Assembly: GCF_000758625.1 (NCBI RefSeq) | Contig: NZ_CP009283.1 | Span: 2,801,501 to 2,865,500 of the forward strand | Source: Paenibacillus sp. FSL R7-0273 | GTDB lineage: Bacteria > Bacillota > Bacilli > Paenibacillales > Paenibacillaceae | Direction: 5' to 3' | Length of the DNA: 64,000 nucleotides | Shown: positions 42,984 to 51,409 of the stretch, in pieces | Layout of the letters: each line of letters begins with the position of its first letter | Numbering within the stretch: position 1 is the stretch's first letter | Notes under the pieces: model-generated | Database searches by the model: none | The model's input: only the letters and a program-made list of their open reading frames with translations | What the model was told of the DNA's origin: nothing | Made by a program: the position numbers and the translations under genes

Positions 42984-45047
42984 GTGTATACATTTAAAGA
43001 CTACAAGCAGCCTGAAATCCTCCGCAATCATTTAAAGCTTGGAGGCGCCAATCCGGCTGGAGAGACAATTGATGTAACGAGTTTATATATTACGCGGGAC
43101 GGCAAGCCGATCATTCCGGTAACAGGCGAATTCCATTATTCCAGATATGCCAGAGAAGACTGGTATGATGAGCTGTGCAAAATGAAAGCAGGCGGTGTAA
43201 CGCTTGTATCTACGTATGTGTTCTGGATTTACCATGAGGAGATTGAGGGCGTATTCGACTTCTCCGGCGACAATGATGTGCGTGCTTTTATACTGGAGTG
43301 CCAGAAGGCCGGCCTGGAGGTTGTCCTGCGGATCGGTCCCTGGGCGCATGGCGAATGCAGAAACGGCGGGTATCCGGATTGGCTGCTTGCGAAGCCGTTC
43401 AAGCTGCGCGAGAATAATCCGCAATACCTGGAGAAGGTAACGATCCTGTATGAGAAAATCGCCGAGCAGGTGCAGGGACTCTTTTACAAGGATGGGGGGA
43501 ATATCATTGCCGTCCAGTTAGAGAATGAGCTGACGAATGATGCCGAGCATCTGGCTAAACTGAAGGAGCTGTCCATAGCGTGCGGAATGATTGCCCCTAT
43601 TTATACAGTAACGGGCTGGAATGCGGTCTCCGGTGCCAAGATTCCTGTAGACGAAGTGGTTCCTGTATTCGGAGGCTACTGTGAAGCTCCATGGGAGGAG
43701 CATATGGACCCGCTTCCGCCGTCACCCCATTATTTCTTTACCGGGATGCGTAACGATACGGGTATAGGGGCAGATCTCCTTCCCCGGGGAAACGAAGAGA
43801 ATGGTGAATGGCAGCTGCCGTATGAACGGTATCCTTTTGCGACCTGTGAGCTCGGCGGAGGGCTGCAGGTAACCCATCACCGCAGACCGATCATCCGCGA
43901 GATGGATATCTACGCCATTTCACTTGTAAAGCTTGGTGACGGCAATAACCTGATCGGTTACTACATGTATCATGGCGGGACGAACCAGATCGGCACACTG
44001 TCCACCTTCAATGAGTCAAAGGCAACGGGCTATCCGAACGATTATCCGATACTTTCCTATGATTTTCAGACTGCTCTCTCCGAGTATGGTGAGGTGCGCG
44101 GGCAGTACAGGCTGCTGAATCTGCTGCATCTGTTTGTGCAGGACTTTGACCAGACCCTGGCACCTATGACCAGAGTAGAGGCCGAGCATACAGTAAAACG
44201 GGAAGATACAGCCTCCTTGCGGTATGTAATGCGTACAGACGGTACAAGCGGATTTGTATTTATCAACCATTACCAGCGGCTGTCGCAGCTTGAAGATATC
44301 CGCGGGGCGGTAATTAATACAGGAACCGTCACTTTCCCGCCGATTGATGTTTGCGGAGATGTCAGCTTCTTTATGCCGTTCAAGCTGGAGCTGTCAGGCA
44401 ATATTCTGGAGTATGCAACGGCCCAGCCGCTGTGCAGACAAGGTGATACCTATTTCTTCGCACAGATTCCGGGAATTGCTGCTGAATATCAGTTTGAGAA
44501 CGGGCAGGGCTTCACGCCTGAAGCAGGATTAGAGTCCGGATTCCAGTTGAACAGCATTACCGTAATCACGCTCACTTGGGAACAGGCGAAATATTTGCGG
44601 AAGCTGGATAATGAGATTTATGTAGGTGACAAGTGTGATCTGTACAAAGCCGATGGCGAAATCAGATCTGCAGCAGCAGGAGACTTCGGGTACTGGCTCT
44701 GGAACGGGGCGGGCTTTGAACTGAGTACTGTCCAGAAGCCTTACACAGAGCCTGTCTTCTTGCTTGAAGCGGTTCCACAGCCTCCTTTTGAAGCCAAGTA
44801 TGCAGAGGAGCTCCATATCGGCGGCGGGCGCAGGATCACCTGGCAGAAAATAACGGTTACAGGCTCCCAAGGCTTCGTTAATCTTGATTATTACGGTGAT
44901 GCAGCACAGATCTATGCCGATGGGGAATTAGTCGCGGACAGCTACTATTATGGAGAAGTATGGAGAGTGCCGGCCAAGCTGCTGGAGGGAAAAGAGTGTT
45001 ATCTTGCAGTCTCTGAAATGCGGGATGATTTCTATAGAGAGTTTTAG
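42984..45047 (+). CDS. Beta-galactosidase, glycoside hydrolase family 35
   Basis: A 687-residue cytoplasmic enzyme (no signal peptide) cleaving terminal beta-galactosides. GH35 features: PVTGEFHYSRYAREDW near residue 45, LRIGPWAHGECRNGGYPDWL near 115, the acid/base E182 in IIAVQLENELTND, and the nucleophile E289 in CELGGGLQV. The starting GTG (42984) follows GAGAGGAAG. A beta-sandwich C-terminal region completes the protein, and it ends at a strong hairpin terminator. The GH27 alpha-galactosidase is the next complete gene, so this region deals with galactose-containing oligosaccharides. Confidence 0.9.
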   Translation: MYTFKDYKQPEILRNHLKLGGANPAGETIDVTSLYITRDGKPIIPVTGEFHYSRYAREDWYDELCKMKAGGVTLVSTYVFWIYHEEIEGVFDFSGDNDVRAFILECQKAGLEVVLRIGPWAHGECRNGGYPDWLLAKPFKLRENNPQYLEKVTILYEKIAEQVQGLFYKDGGNIIAVQLENELTNDAEHLAKLKELSIACGMIAPIYTVTGWNAVSGAKIPVDEVVPVFGGYCEAPWEEHMDPLPPSPHYFFTGMRNDTGIGADLLPRGNEENGEWQLPYERYPFATCELGGGLQVTHHRRPIIREMDIYAISLVKLGDGNNLIGYYMYHGGTNQIGTLSTFNESKATGYPNDYPILSYDFQTALSEYGEVRGQYRLLNLLHLFVQDFDQTLAPMTRVEAEHTVKREDTASLRYVMRTDGTSGFVFINHYQRLSQLEDIRGAVINTGTVTFPPIDVCGDVSFFMPFKLELSGNILEYATAQPLCRQGDTYFFAQIPGIAAEYQFENGQGFTPEAGLESGFQLNSITVITLTWEQAKYLRKLDNEIYVGDKCDLYKADGEIRSAAAGDFGYWLWNGAGFELSTVQKPYTEPVFLLEAVPQPPFEAKYAEELHIGGGRRITWQKITVTGSQGFVNLDYYGDAAQIYADGELVADSYYYGEVWRVPAKLLEGKECYLAVSEMRDDFYREF

Positions 45048-45064
45048 GTTTAGCTTATGTGATA

Positions 45065-45104
45065 ACAAGCTGCTTCTGTCTGTTGACAGGGGCAGCTTGT
45101 TTTA
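45065..45104 (+). terminator. Terminator after the GH35 gene
   Basis: A 16-bp stem ACAAGCTGCTTCTGTC/GACAGGGGCAGCTTGT (45065-45080 and 45085-45100) with two G-T pairs and a TGTT loop, then TTTAT. Confidence 0.8.
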
Positions 45105-45115
45105 TGTGCTCAGCA

Positions 45116-45229
45116 TTACATCCGGTACATCTTATCCAGCTGCTGCTTGCGGTATTGCGACGGGTTGACGCCGAAGCAGCCGGTGAACCGCCGCGAGAAG
45201 TAATCGGGAGAATGAAAGAAGCTGGAGGA
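45116..45229 (-). pseudogene. Remnant of an AraC-family regulator C-terminus
   Basis: The minus strand reads FFHSPDYFSRRFTGCFGVNP, then SQYRKQQLDKMYRM and a stop. This is the end of the second AraC helix-turn-helix (consensus GFxSxxYFSRxFKxxxGxSPxxYR). It is preceded in frame by a stop (TAA at 45232-45230), and no upstream frame restores an AraC domain. It is therefore a 37-codon leftover of a deleted regulator between GH35 and GH27. The rest of the gap 45048-45365 shows nothing else beyond the terminator. Confidence 0.75.
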
Positions 45230-45365
45230 TTAGCAACATGCCTCCATCTAAAAGCAACGCCAAGCCATGGGCTTGGCCCGCAGCCTGTGATTAAATACAT
45301 ACAGGCGCAGCAGATTAAAGGAGCTTTATTCTGCTTAACTGCTTAAATGAAGGGATGATGAACAG

Positions 45366-46526
45366 ATGCAGGGTCAACAGCTGGGACTAACCCCGCCTAT
45401 GGGATGGAATTCGTGGAACACGTTTACTTGGGATATTAATGAACGGCTGATCCGTGAGGCGGCAGATATATTAGCCTCGGAAGGCTATAAGGAAGCCGGA
45501 TATGAGTACATTGTAATCGACGACTGCTGGAGTCTGAAGGAGAGGGCTGAAGACGGCAGCCTTGTGGCTGATCCGGATAAATTTCCAGGCGGAATGAAGG
45601 CCCTTGCCGATTATATCCATTCCAAGGGGCTGAAATTTGGAATGTATTCCTGTGTGGGAACACATACCTGTGCCGGCTATCCCGGCAGCTTCGAGCATGA
45701 GTTCCAGGATGCAGCGCTGCTGGCGGAATGGGGAGTGGATCTATTAAAATACGATTATTGCTTTAAGCCCAGACATGTGTCGGGAGAGCTCCTGTACAAA
45801 CGGATGAGTCTGGCGCTTAAAAATTGCGGCAGAGATATTCTGTTCTCGGCCTGCAACTGGGGCGAGGACAATGTGTATCACTGGATTCGTGAATCAGGCG
45901 CGCACATGTACCGCTCTACGGTTGACATACAGGACAGCTGGGATTCTATCAAAAGCCTGACGCTGTCCCAGCTGGATAAGGCCAGCAGTACAGGTGCCTT
46001 TTGCCACAATGATCTGGATATGCTGGTTGTCGGCATGTACGGTACCTCTAACAGCGGCTTTATCGGCGCAGCCATCGGCGGCTGCAATGATATTGAATAT
46101 AAAACGCATTTTTCACTATGGAGCCTTATGGGCTCTCCGCTGATGATGGGCAATGATATCCGGAAGGCCAGCCGGGCGGCGAAGGATATTCTGATGAACA
46201 AGTCTCTGATCGCTATTAATCAGGATATTGAAGGCCGGGGAGCCTACCGGATCAAGCCTGAGCCCCAGTGGTTCCATACAGATGAGGTCTTTATGCTGGT
46301 AAAAGTTTTGACTGACGGCGATCTGGCGATAGGCTTCTTTAATCTGAGTGACGGACAAAAGGAAATCTCCCTGCAGTTTTGGGATCTGGGGCTTCCCTAT
46401 GCTTCCGGCAAAGCATTGTCTTTGTATGATTGCTGGGAGCATAAGGAGCTCGGCGTATTCAAGGAAAGATATGCTCCGGTTGTGGCAGCCCATGATTGTG
46501 TAGTTGTACGGGCCAAACTGGTTTAG
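45366..46526 (+). CDS. Alpha-galactosidase, glycoside hydrolase family 27
   Basis: A 386-residue cytoplasmic retaining enzyme that removes alpha-galactosyl residues. Hallmarks: TPPMGWNSWNTF at residues 9-20, YIVIDDCWSLKERAEDG, FGMYSCVGTHTCAGYPGS, the nucleophile D130 in VDLLKYDYCF and the acid/base D187 in YRSTVDIQDSW. The C-terminal beta domain is short. No signal peptide, so it acts on imported oligosaccharides. GGGATGATG precedes the start. A small CxxC protein gene follows 11 bases later. An AraC regulator lies downstream on the other strand. Confidence 0.92.
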   Translation: MQGQQLGLTPPMGWNSWNTFTWDINERLIREAADILASEGYKEAGYEYIVIDDCWSLKERAEDGSLVADPDKFPGGMKALADYIHSKGLKFGMYSCVGTHTCAGYPGSFEHEFQDAALLAEWGVDLLKYDYCFKPRHVSGELLYKRMSLALKNCGRDILFSACNWGEDNVYHWIRESGAHMYRSTVDIQDSWDSIKSLTLSQLDKASSTGAFCHNDLDMLVVGMYGTSNSGFIGAAIGGCNDIEYKTHFSLWSLMGSPLMMGNDIRKASRAAKDILMNKSLIAINQDIEGRGAYRIKPEPQWFHTDEVFMLVKVLTDGDLAIGFFNLSDGQKEISLQFWDLGLPYASGKALSLYDCWEHKELGVFKERYAPVVAAHDCVVVRAKLV

Positions 46527-46537
46527 AGAGAGCCTTG

Positions 46538-46735
46538 ATGAAGAGAACCTGCCTGCGCTGTGATGTCCCGTTACAGTCTGACGATGTAGCCATCTATCTA
46601 AAGCTTGTCTCCAGAGCCTCTAAAGATTTTTTGTGCATCGATTGTCTGGGTGCTAAGCTGAACTGCGGCAGGGAGCCTATCGAAAAGCTGATCAACTATT
46701 TCAGGGAATCCGGGAATTGTGTTCTTTTCCGTTAA
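46538..46735 (+). CDS. Small CxxC (zinc-ribbon-like) protein, 65 aa
   Basis: A short protein with two cysteine knuckles: TCLRCDVPLQSD at the start, DFLCIDCLGAKLNCG in the middle, then an amphipathic helix EKLINYFRESGNC. Probably a small zinc-binding protein; function unknown. AGAGAGAG precedes the ATG at 46538. It starts 11 bases after the GH27 stop and its 3' end overlaps the convergent AraC gene by 35 bases. Similar small CxxC proteins encoded next to glycosidases seem to be a recurring pattern, but I cannot name the family. Confidence 0.6.
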   Translation: MKRTCLRCDVPLQSDDVAIYLKLVSRASKDFLCIDCLGAKLNCGREPIEKLINYFRESGNCVLFR

Positions 46736-47567
46736 TAACGGCAGTGTGCCTGCTTTTGTATTCGGTCGGGTTATATGAAGTTACTTTCTTAAAAACCTTT
46801 GAGAAATACAACGGGTCCTCATAGCCAACCGAATAGGCTACCGTTTTGACAGACAGCAGGGTGGTTTTTAATAAATCGCAGGCACGCTGTACCCGAAACG
46901 CAGTAAGATAGCCGGAAATGGACATACCGGTCGTATCCTTAAACAGCCGGAACAAATAGCTGCGGTTAATATTAACGAAATCCACCACATGATGAACGGA
47001 CAAATCCGGATTCCAATAATAGCTTTCAATATACTCCTGTGCTGAAATAACATAGTCTGTTTTATGAACTGCCCGTTCACCCGGAAAATATTCCATATAA
47101 TAGGTTAGCAATACATGCAGCTTAGCGTTGGAACGTTCTCTTTCAAACGGCTTGTTTCCGTTAGATCCGCTCACATTATACAGAGGCTCCAGATCCTCCG
47201 GGGACACGGGGAGTGTTGGAGCATGGGGAGCCAGCCTGGTCATGGACAGCAGATGCAAGGCGGCGGCCCCTTTAAATTCTACCCAGACATACTCCCAGGG
47301 CTCCTCCTGATCCGGGTAGTAATATACCTCCATATGCGGGAAAATAATAAAGCTTTCGCCTTTGTGTAAAGTGTAGGTTACGTCGTTTATCTCATAATAC
47401 CCTTTGCCGTTTACGATATAGTGGAGCGCGTACACATCGCGGATACCCGGCCCCCATGTATGTAAGTTAGGCGCTTTGTAGCCGGTGCCTGTGCATACCG
47501 GATTATCGACGTGTGAGAAATAAACAGACTTTTTCTGCTGTGTAATAATCTGCTGCGGATCGTTCAT
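46701..47567 (-). CDS. AraC-family regulator with cupin-type sensor
   Basis: A 288-residue regulator. The N-terminal half is a cupin-like sugar-binding domain (GIRDVYALHYIVNGKGYYEIN, FIIFPHMEVYYYPDQEEPWE). The C-terminal double helix-turn-helix is recognisable (HVVDFVNINRSYLFRLFKDT, then VAYSVGYEDPLYFSKVFKKV). The start was set at the ATG at 47567, with GAGGTG 9 bases upstream; the GTG at 47579 directly abuts that site. It converges on the GH27/small-protein unit and is the likely regulator of the neighbouring galactosidases, by proximity only. Confidence 0.88.
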   Translation of the reverse strand: MNDPQQIITQQKKSVYFSHVDNPVCTGTGYKAPNLHTWGPGIRDVYALHYIVNGKGYYEINDVTYTLHKGESFIIFPHMEVYYYPDQEEPWEYVWVEFKGAAALHLLSMTRLAPHAPTLPVSPEDLEPLYNVSGSNGNKPFERERSNAKLHVLLTYYMEYFPGERAVHKTDYVISAQEYIESYYWNPDLSVHHVVDFVNINRSYLFRLFKDTTGMSISGYLTAFRVQRACDLLKTTLLSVKTVAYSVGYEDPLYFSKVFKKVTSYNPTEYKSRHTAVINGKEHNSRIP

Positions 47568-47640
47568 TCCATAGTTCACCTCACTCTAAAATTATGGCAT
47601 GAAAAAGAGAGAAATGCAGTAAAAATCAGCAAGCTTGAAC

Positions 47641-47670
47641 AAAGTCGCGAAATTTGCGACTTTTTTATTT
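47641..47670 (+). other. Terminator-like hairpin upstream of hflK
   Basis: A perfect 8-bp stem AAAGTCGC/GCGACTTT (47641-47648 and 47656-47663) with a 7-base loop and a T-rich tail on the plus strand. No plus-strand gene ends nearby, the closest being 900 bases away. It lies 65 bases before the hflK start, so it could be an attenuator or stop antisense transcription from the AraC gene. Confidence 0.5.
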
Positions 47671-47727
47671 TATTTACGTATATGTATCTTAATATAGGCT
47701 TAAATACGCAAAAAGGAGCGATGCATC

Positions 47728-48759
47728 TTGAATTTCACAAATGGGGATGGCGGAAATCCGGTACCGGGGCCCAAGCTGCCTGAGATGAAGCCGGGAACGT
47801 ACAAGAAGATTGGACTGGGGGTAGCTGCAGCAGCCTTGCTGCTGTATCTGGGCTCTACATCATTTTATACCGTACAGGAGCAGGAACGAGCAGCTATACT
47901 GACCTTTGGCAAATACACGAATGAATCCTCGGCAGGGCTTCATTTCAAATGGCCTTACCCGATACAGGAAGTCATTACGGTGCCTGCGGAGCTGACCCAG
48001 AGAATACATATCGGGTACCGGCAGGAGGCAGATGGTGCAGTAGCCGTTGAAGATGAAGCAATGATGATTACAGGCGATGAGAATATCGTATCTGCAGACG
48101 CGGTGGTTCAGTGGAAGATCAGCAATATCCGTGATTATCTGTATAATATTGATGACCCGGAGCATTTCCTGCGTAACTCGGCCAGCTCCTCAATTCGCGC
48201 CGTAATCGGTTCCGAGAAGCTGGATTATGCGATTACTGACGGGAAGACCGTAATTCAGGATAAAGTCCGGGAGCTGCTCATTGACCTGCAGAAGAAATAC
48301 AACACCGGCATTCAGATTATTGATATCAAATTCCAGGATATTGAGCCGCCGAGCGGCCAGGTTGAGGAAGCCTTCCGCGAGGTAACCAATGCCCGGGAAG
48401 AGAAGAATACGAAGATTAACAATGCGAAGAAATATGAGAACGATATCATTCCAAAAGCACGCGGTGAAGCGCAGGCGCTGCTCGAGAGAGCCGAAGGGGA
48501 GAAGAAATCACGTATCCTTAATGCGCAGGGTGATGTAGCCCAGTTCAATGCGATTTATGCGGAATACACCAACAACCAGAGCGTAACTGAAAGCCGGCTG
48601 ATTCTGGAGACGCTGGAAACGATTTTACCTAACGCCAAAATCTTTGTAACCAATTCCAATAGTGACACTGTAAATTATTTGCCGCTGAATGAGCTGATGC
48701 GCAGTACCCCTGCCAGCCCGTCTGCTTCAGCCGCACCGCAAGGAGGAGCTGCAGAATGA
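47728..48759 (+). CDS. hflK: HflK, SPFH-domain regulator of FtsH
   Basis: A 343-residue membrane-anchored protein that with HflC forms a ring complex around the FtsH protease. Proline-rich N-terminus, one membrane helix (about residues 29-46, GLGVAAAALLLYLGSTSFYT), an SPFH domain (VQEQERAAILTFGKYTNESS, GLHFKWPYPIQEV) and a long charged coiled coil (REEKNTKINNAKKYENDIIP, GEAQALLERAEGEKKSRIL). The C-terminus is rich in Ala, Ser and Pro. It starts with TTG after AAAAGGAG. The stop overlaps hflC by 4 bases. Confidence 0.92.
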   Translation: MNFTNGDGGNPVPGPKLPEMKPGTYKKIGLGVAAAALLLYLGSTSFYTVQEQERAAILTFGKYTNESSAGLHFKWPYPIQEVITVPAELTQRIHIGYRQEADGAVAVEDEAMMITGDENIVSADAVVQWKISNIRDYLYNIDDPEHFLRNSASSSIRAVIGSEKLDYAITDGKTVIQDKVRELLIDLQKKYNTGIQIIDIKFQDIEPPSGQVEEAFREVTNAREEKNTKINNAKKYENDIIPKARGEAQALLERAEGEKKSRILNAQGDVAQFNAIYAEYTNNQSVTESRLILETLETILPNAKIFVTNSNSDTVNYLPLNELMRSTPASPSASAAPQGGAAE

Positions 48760-49622
48760 AGAAAAACCAGATTATCGGACTGATATCCACAGTAATTCTA
48801 TTGATCCTGCTTGCAGGTTCCATGTATGTAGTGAAAGAGGGGGAATACAAGGTTGTCCTCCGGTTCGGAGAAGCGATGCGTACGGTCGAGGAGCCCGGCT
48901 TGAAGCTGAAAATTCCTTTTATCGAGAATGTATCGGCTCTTCCTAAATATCAGATGACTTACGAAAGCTCGCCAACCAGTATTTTGACCAAGGACCAGAA
49001 GCCGATTGTGGTTGATAATTATACTGTTTGGAGAATTACCAACGCCTCGCAGTTCCTCAGAACGGTACAATCCGTTGGCGGCGGCATCCAGCGTATCGAC
49101 GAAGCGGTATACAACTCAGTCCGCCGCAAGCTGTCTGAGGTCAATTATGAGAATATTATCAGTGAGGATACCGGACGGGGCAATATTAACGATGAGATCA
49201 CCAAGGACGTTATTTCCGCTTTGACCCGTGATAACTACGGAATTGAAGTTATTGACGTTCGGATCAAGCGTACCGATCTGCCGGAAGAGAACAAGCAAAG
49301 CGTGTACAACCGGATGATTTCAGACCGCCAGTCCATTGCTGCGCGCTACCTGTCTGAAGGTGACGAGGAGTCCAAGAAAATCACCTCCAAAGCAGACCGT
49401 ACCTCTACTGAGCTGTTAGCCCAGGCCGAAGCTGACTCCAAGAAAATTATTGCTGAAGGCGAAGGCGAGGCCGCAAGAATTTATAACCAGGCCTACGGCA
49501 AGTCTCCGGAGTTCTACAATTTCTACCGTACCCTGCAGAGCTATGTGACCACGCTGCAGAACGAGCCGGTGATTATGATCCCGATTGATTCGCCTTATGC
49601 CAAAATCCTGCTGGGGCAATAG
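48756..49622 (+). CDS. hflC: HflC, SPFH-domain partner of HflK
   Basis: 288 residues with an N-terminal membrane helix (IIGLISTVILLILLAGSMYV), an SPFH domain (VVKEGEYKVVLRFGEAMRTV, GLKLKIPFIENV) and a coiled-coil tail (SKKITSKADRTSTELLAQAE). Near the end it has the typical YGKSPEFYNFYRTLQSY. A membrane-bound partner of HflK, it modulates FtsH proteolysis. It is translationally coupled to hflK, and the pair forms its own operon ending at a bidirectional terminator. Confidence 0.93.
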   Translation: MKKNQIIGLISTVILLILLAGSMYVVKEGEYKVVLRFGEAMRTVEEPGLKLKIPFIENVSALPKYQMTYESSPTSILTKDQKPIVVDNYTVWRITNASQFLRTVQSVGGGIQRIDEAVYNSVRRKLSEVNYENIISEDTGRGNINDEITKDVISALTRDNYGIEVIDVRIKRTDLPEENKQSVYNRMISDRQSIAARYLSEGDEESKKITSKADRTSTELLAQAEADSKKIIAEGEGEAARIYNQAYGKSPEFYNFYRTLQSYVTTLQNEPVIMIPIDSPYAKILLGQ

Positions 49623-49636
49623 CACTGAAAAAGGAA

Positions 49637-49674
49637 AAAGCAGCGGTTCTCCGTTAACGGAGGGCAGCTGCTTT
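49637..49674 (+). terminator. Bidirectional terminator between hflC and cdd
   Basis: Outer stem AAAGCAGC/GCTGCTTT (49637-49644 and 49667-49674), a four-base internal mismatch, and inner CTCCG/CGGAG with TTAA loop. It lies between convergent genes and can serve both. Confidence 0.75.
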
Positions 49675-49692
49675 GTTTGGTTTAATGGCTTA

Positions 49693-50091
49693 TTACATAT
49701 CAAGCTCCGTGAAGGCGTAAGGCAGTAAATCTATCAGCTTCAATTCAAGGATTTCCTGCTTGTTATTGGTTAAGTATACAGGCATTTCAGGTGAACAGAA
49801 TTCTGCCATTACCTGTCTGCAGATGCTGCAGGGCGGCAGATAATCCTCGGTATCCCCGGCGATGGAAATAGCCTTGAAATCCCCTTTGGTGTACCCGTTA
49901 GTAACCGCTGTGAAAAAGGCGGTCCGTTCCGCACAATTCGTTGCCCCGAAGGAGACATTCTCCACATTGACTCCGTTAATGACGGTTCCGTCCTTCAGCA
50001 GGATTGCGGCTCCTACCGAAAACTTGGAGTAGGGGCTGTAAGCAGCCTGTTTAATCTTGCGTGCGCTTTCCATCAATTGCTCTTTATTCAT
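49693..50091 (-). CDS. cdd: Cytidine deaminase
   Basis: 132 residues, a normal tetrameric cytidine deaminase converting cytidine or deoxycytidine to uridine or deoxyuridine. The zinc-binding and catalytic motif NCAERTA gives C53 and the proton-shuttle E55; the second motif PCSICRQ gives C88 and C91. The N-terminal YSPYSKFSVGAA block is typical. The start at 50091 was chosen for GGGTGG 5-6 bases upstream. It is a single gene, divergent from the acetylesterase gene. Confidence 0.95.
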   Translation of the reverse strand: MNKEQLMESARKIKQAAYSPYSKFSVGAAILLKDGTVINGVNVENVSFGATNCAERTAFFTAVTNGYTKGDFKAISIAGDTEDYLPPCSICRQVMAEFCSPEMPVYLTNNKQEILELKLIDLLPYAFTELDM

Positions 50092-50295
50092 ACAAACCAC
50101 CCTTTTAATAAGAATGAACCGCTACAGGTCCCCTTATCGCCAGCGAGCAGCTGGCAGGACTTCTAATATTATAGACTCCAGATATTATTGTCAATGCAGA
50201 TTTAATCAGGAAAAGTGCAAACGCTGCAAAAAAGTCTGATTGCCGGAAATCCCCGGATGGATTAAGCTGGACGGAAAAAGAATGGGGGAGACCTT

Positions 50296-51366
50296 ATGAA
50301 GTTTGGCTATTCGTTTTCACCTGCGGCTGACTGCCGCTATGACCCGGAACAAGGCTATGGCTTTGCTATATCAGCAGAAGGCTCTAAAAATGAGGATTTG
50401 AAGGATTCATGGCCCGGTGATTATTTCACAGAGAAGGTACCGACACTCCTGATGGATGTACCTAACGGCAATTATAAGGTTACTCTGCAGCTCGGATCGC
50501 CGGACTTTAGTGCAGTCACAACCGTAAGAGAAGGACTGGGACGGATCATGGTGCTGGAAGCGGAGACTGCAGCCGGAGAGCATATCACCCGTACCTTTGC
50601 GGTACATGTTGATAACGGCCAGCTGAAGCTTGCTTTCGGGGGAAAAGCTCCGGCAGTACAGTATGTTAGTGTCGAGCGGAACACAGCCATTCCCACCCTA
50701 TATCTTGCCGGTGATTCCACAGTAACGGACCAGCCTTCCGGCCAGTTCCCCTACACAGGCTGGGGCCAGATGATCGGACTGTATCTGCATGGGGATATTG
50801 CGGTCGCCAATCATGCCCGCTCCGGCAAAAGCGCAAAGACCTTTATCCAGGAAAGCCGGCTGCTGAGGATCGCCAAAAAACTGCGCAAGGATGATTTCCT
50901 GCTGATCCAGTTTGCACACAACGATGAGAAGGAAAAGGAAGAGGGAGAAGGGCCTTTCACCACCTATCAGCACTATCTGAAGGAGCATATTGAGCTTGCC
51001 CGTACGGCCGGGGCGAACCCTGTGCTGGTAGCCCCCATGCACCGGCGGTTTTTTGAACCGGATGGCACTATCACGAATACCCACGGGGAATACATAGAAG
51101 CGATGCGGCAGCTGGCCGTACGTGAAGCCGTGCCGTTTGTGGATCTGGCAGCGCTCAGTAAAACGTACTTCGAGGAGCTTGGCGAAGAGCGGACCAAGGA
51201 AATCTTCCTCTGGGCAGAGCCTGGCCAATATCCTAATCTTCCGGAGGGGGCGCAGGATAACACCCACTTCTCGGAGACTGGCGCAATTGAAATTGCCAGG
51301 CTGGTGGCGCAGGGGATTCTTCAGAGCGGGGTGCAAGGGCTGAACCGGTACGTTGTGTTCCCGTGA
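50296..51366 (+). CDS. Rhamnogalacturonan acetylesterase (SGNH hydrolase, CE12-like)
   Basis: A 356-residue enzyme that removes acetyl groups from pectic rhamnogalacturonan. An N-terminal beta domain (about 1-130, FGYSFSPAADCRYDPEQGYG) is followed by the SGNH fold: catalytic Ser in LYLAGDSTVTDQPSG, then GWGQMIG, Gly/Asn blocks NHARSGKSAKTFIQES and FLLIQFAHNDE, and the Asp/His pair in QDNTHFSETG. No signal peptide, so it probably works on imported fragments, like YesT/YesY. GGGGGAG precedes the ATG. It is convergent with the DeoR gene. Confidence 0.9.
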   Translation: MKFGYSFSPAADCRYDPEQGYGFAISAEGSKNEDLKDSWPGDYFTEKVPTLLMDVPNGNYKVTLQLGSPDFSAVTTVREGLGRIMVLEAETAAGEHITRTFAVHVDNGQLKLAFGGKAPAVQYVSVERNTAIPTLYLAGDSTVTDQPSGQFPYTGWGQMIGLYLHGDIAVANHARSGKSAKTFIQESRLLRIAKKLRKDDFLLIQFAHNDEKEKEEGEGPFTTYQHYLKEHIELARTAGANPVLVAPMHRRFFEPDGTITNTHGEYIEAMRQLAVREAVPFVDLAALSKTYFEELGEERTKEIFLWAEPGQYPNLPEGAQDNTHFSETGAIEIARLVAQGILQSGVQGLNRYVVFP

Positions 51367-51409
51367 GGATATAAGCTCTTGCAGCCGGGGTTCCGTTGTC
51401 TGCTATCCG

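Noticed and set aside
42683-42997. A 104-codon plus-strand frame between the phosphodiesterase and GH35 genes
   Set aside because: No ribosome site, unlikely composition, contains the upstream terminator and runs into the GH35 start.
45059-45346. A 95-codon plus-strand frame in the GH35-GH27 gap
   Set aside because: It crosses the terminator hairpin and is antisense to the AraC remnant, whose reading is much more protein-like.
50216-50228. CcpA cre site upstream of the acetylesterase gene (TGCAAACGCTGCA)
   Set aside because: Three positions disagree with the cre consensus; it could be some LacI-type half site but cannot be supported.
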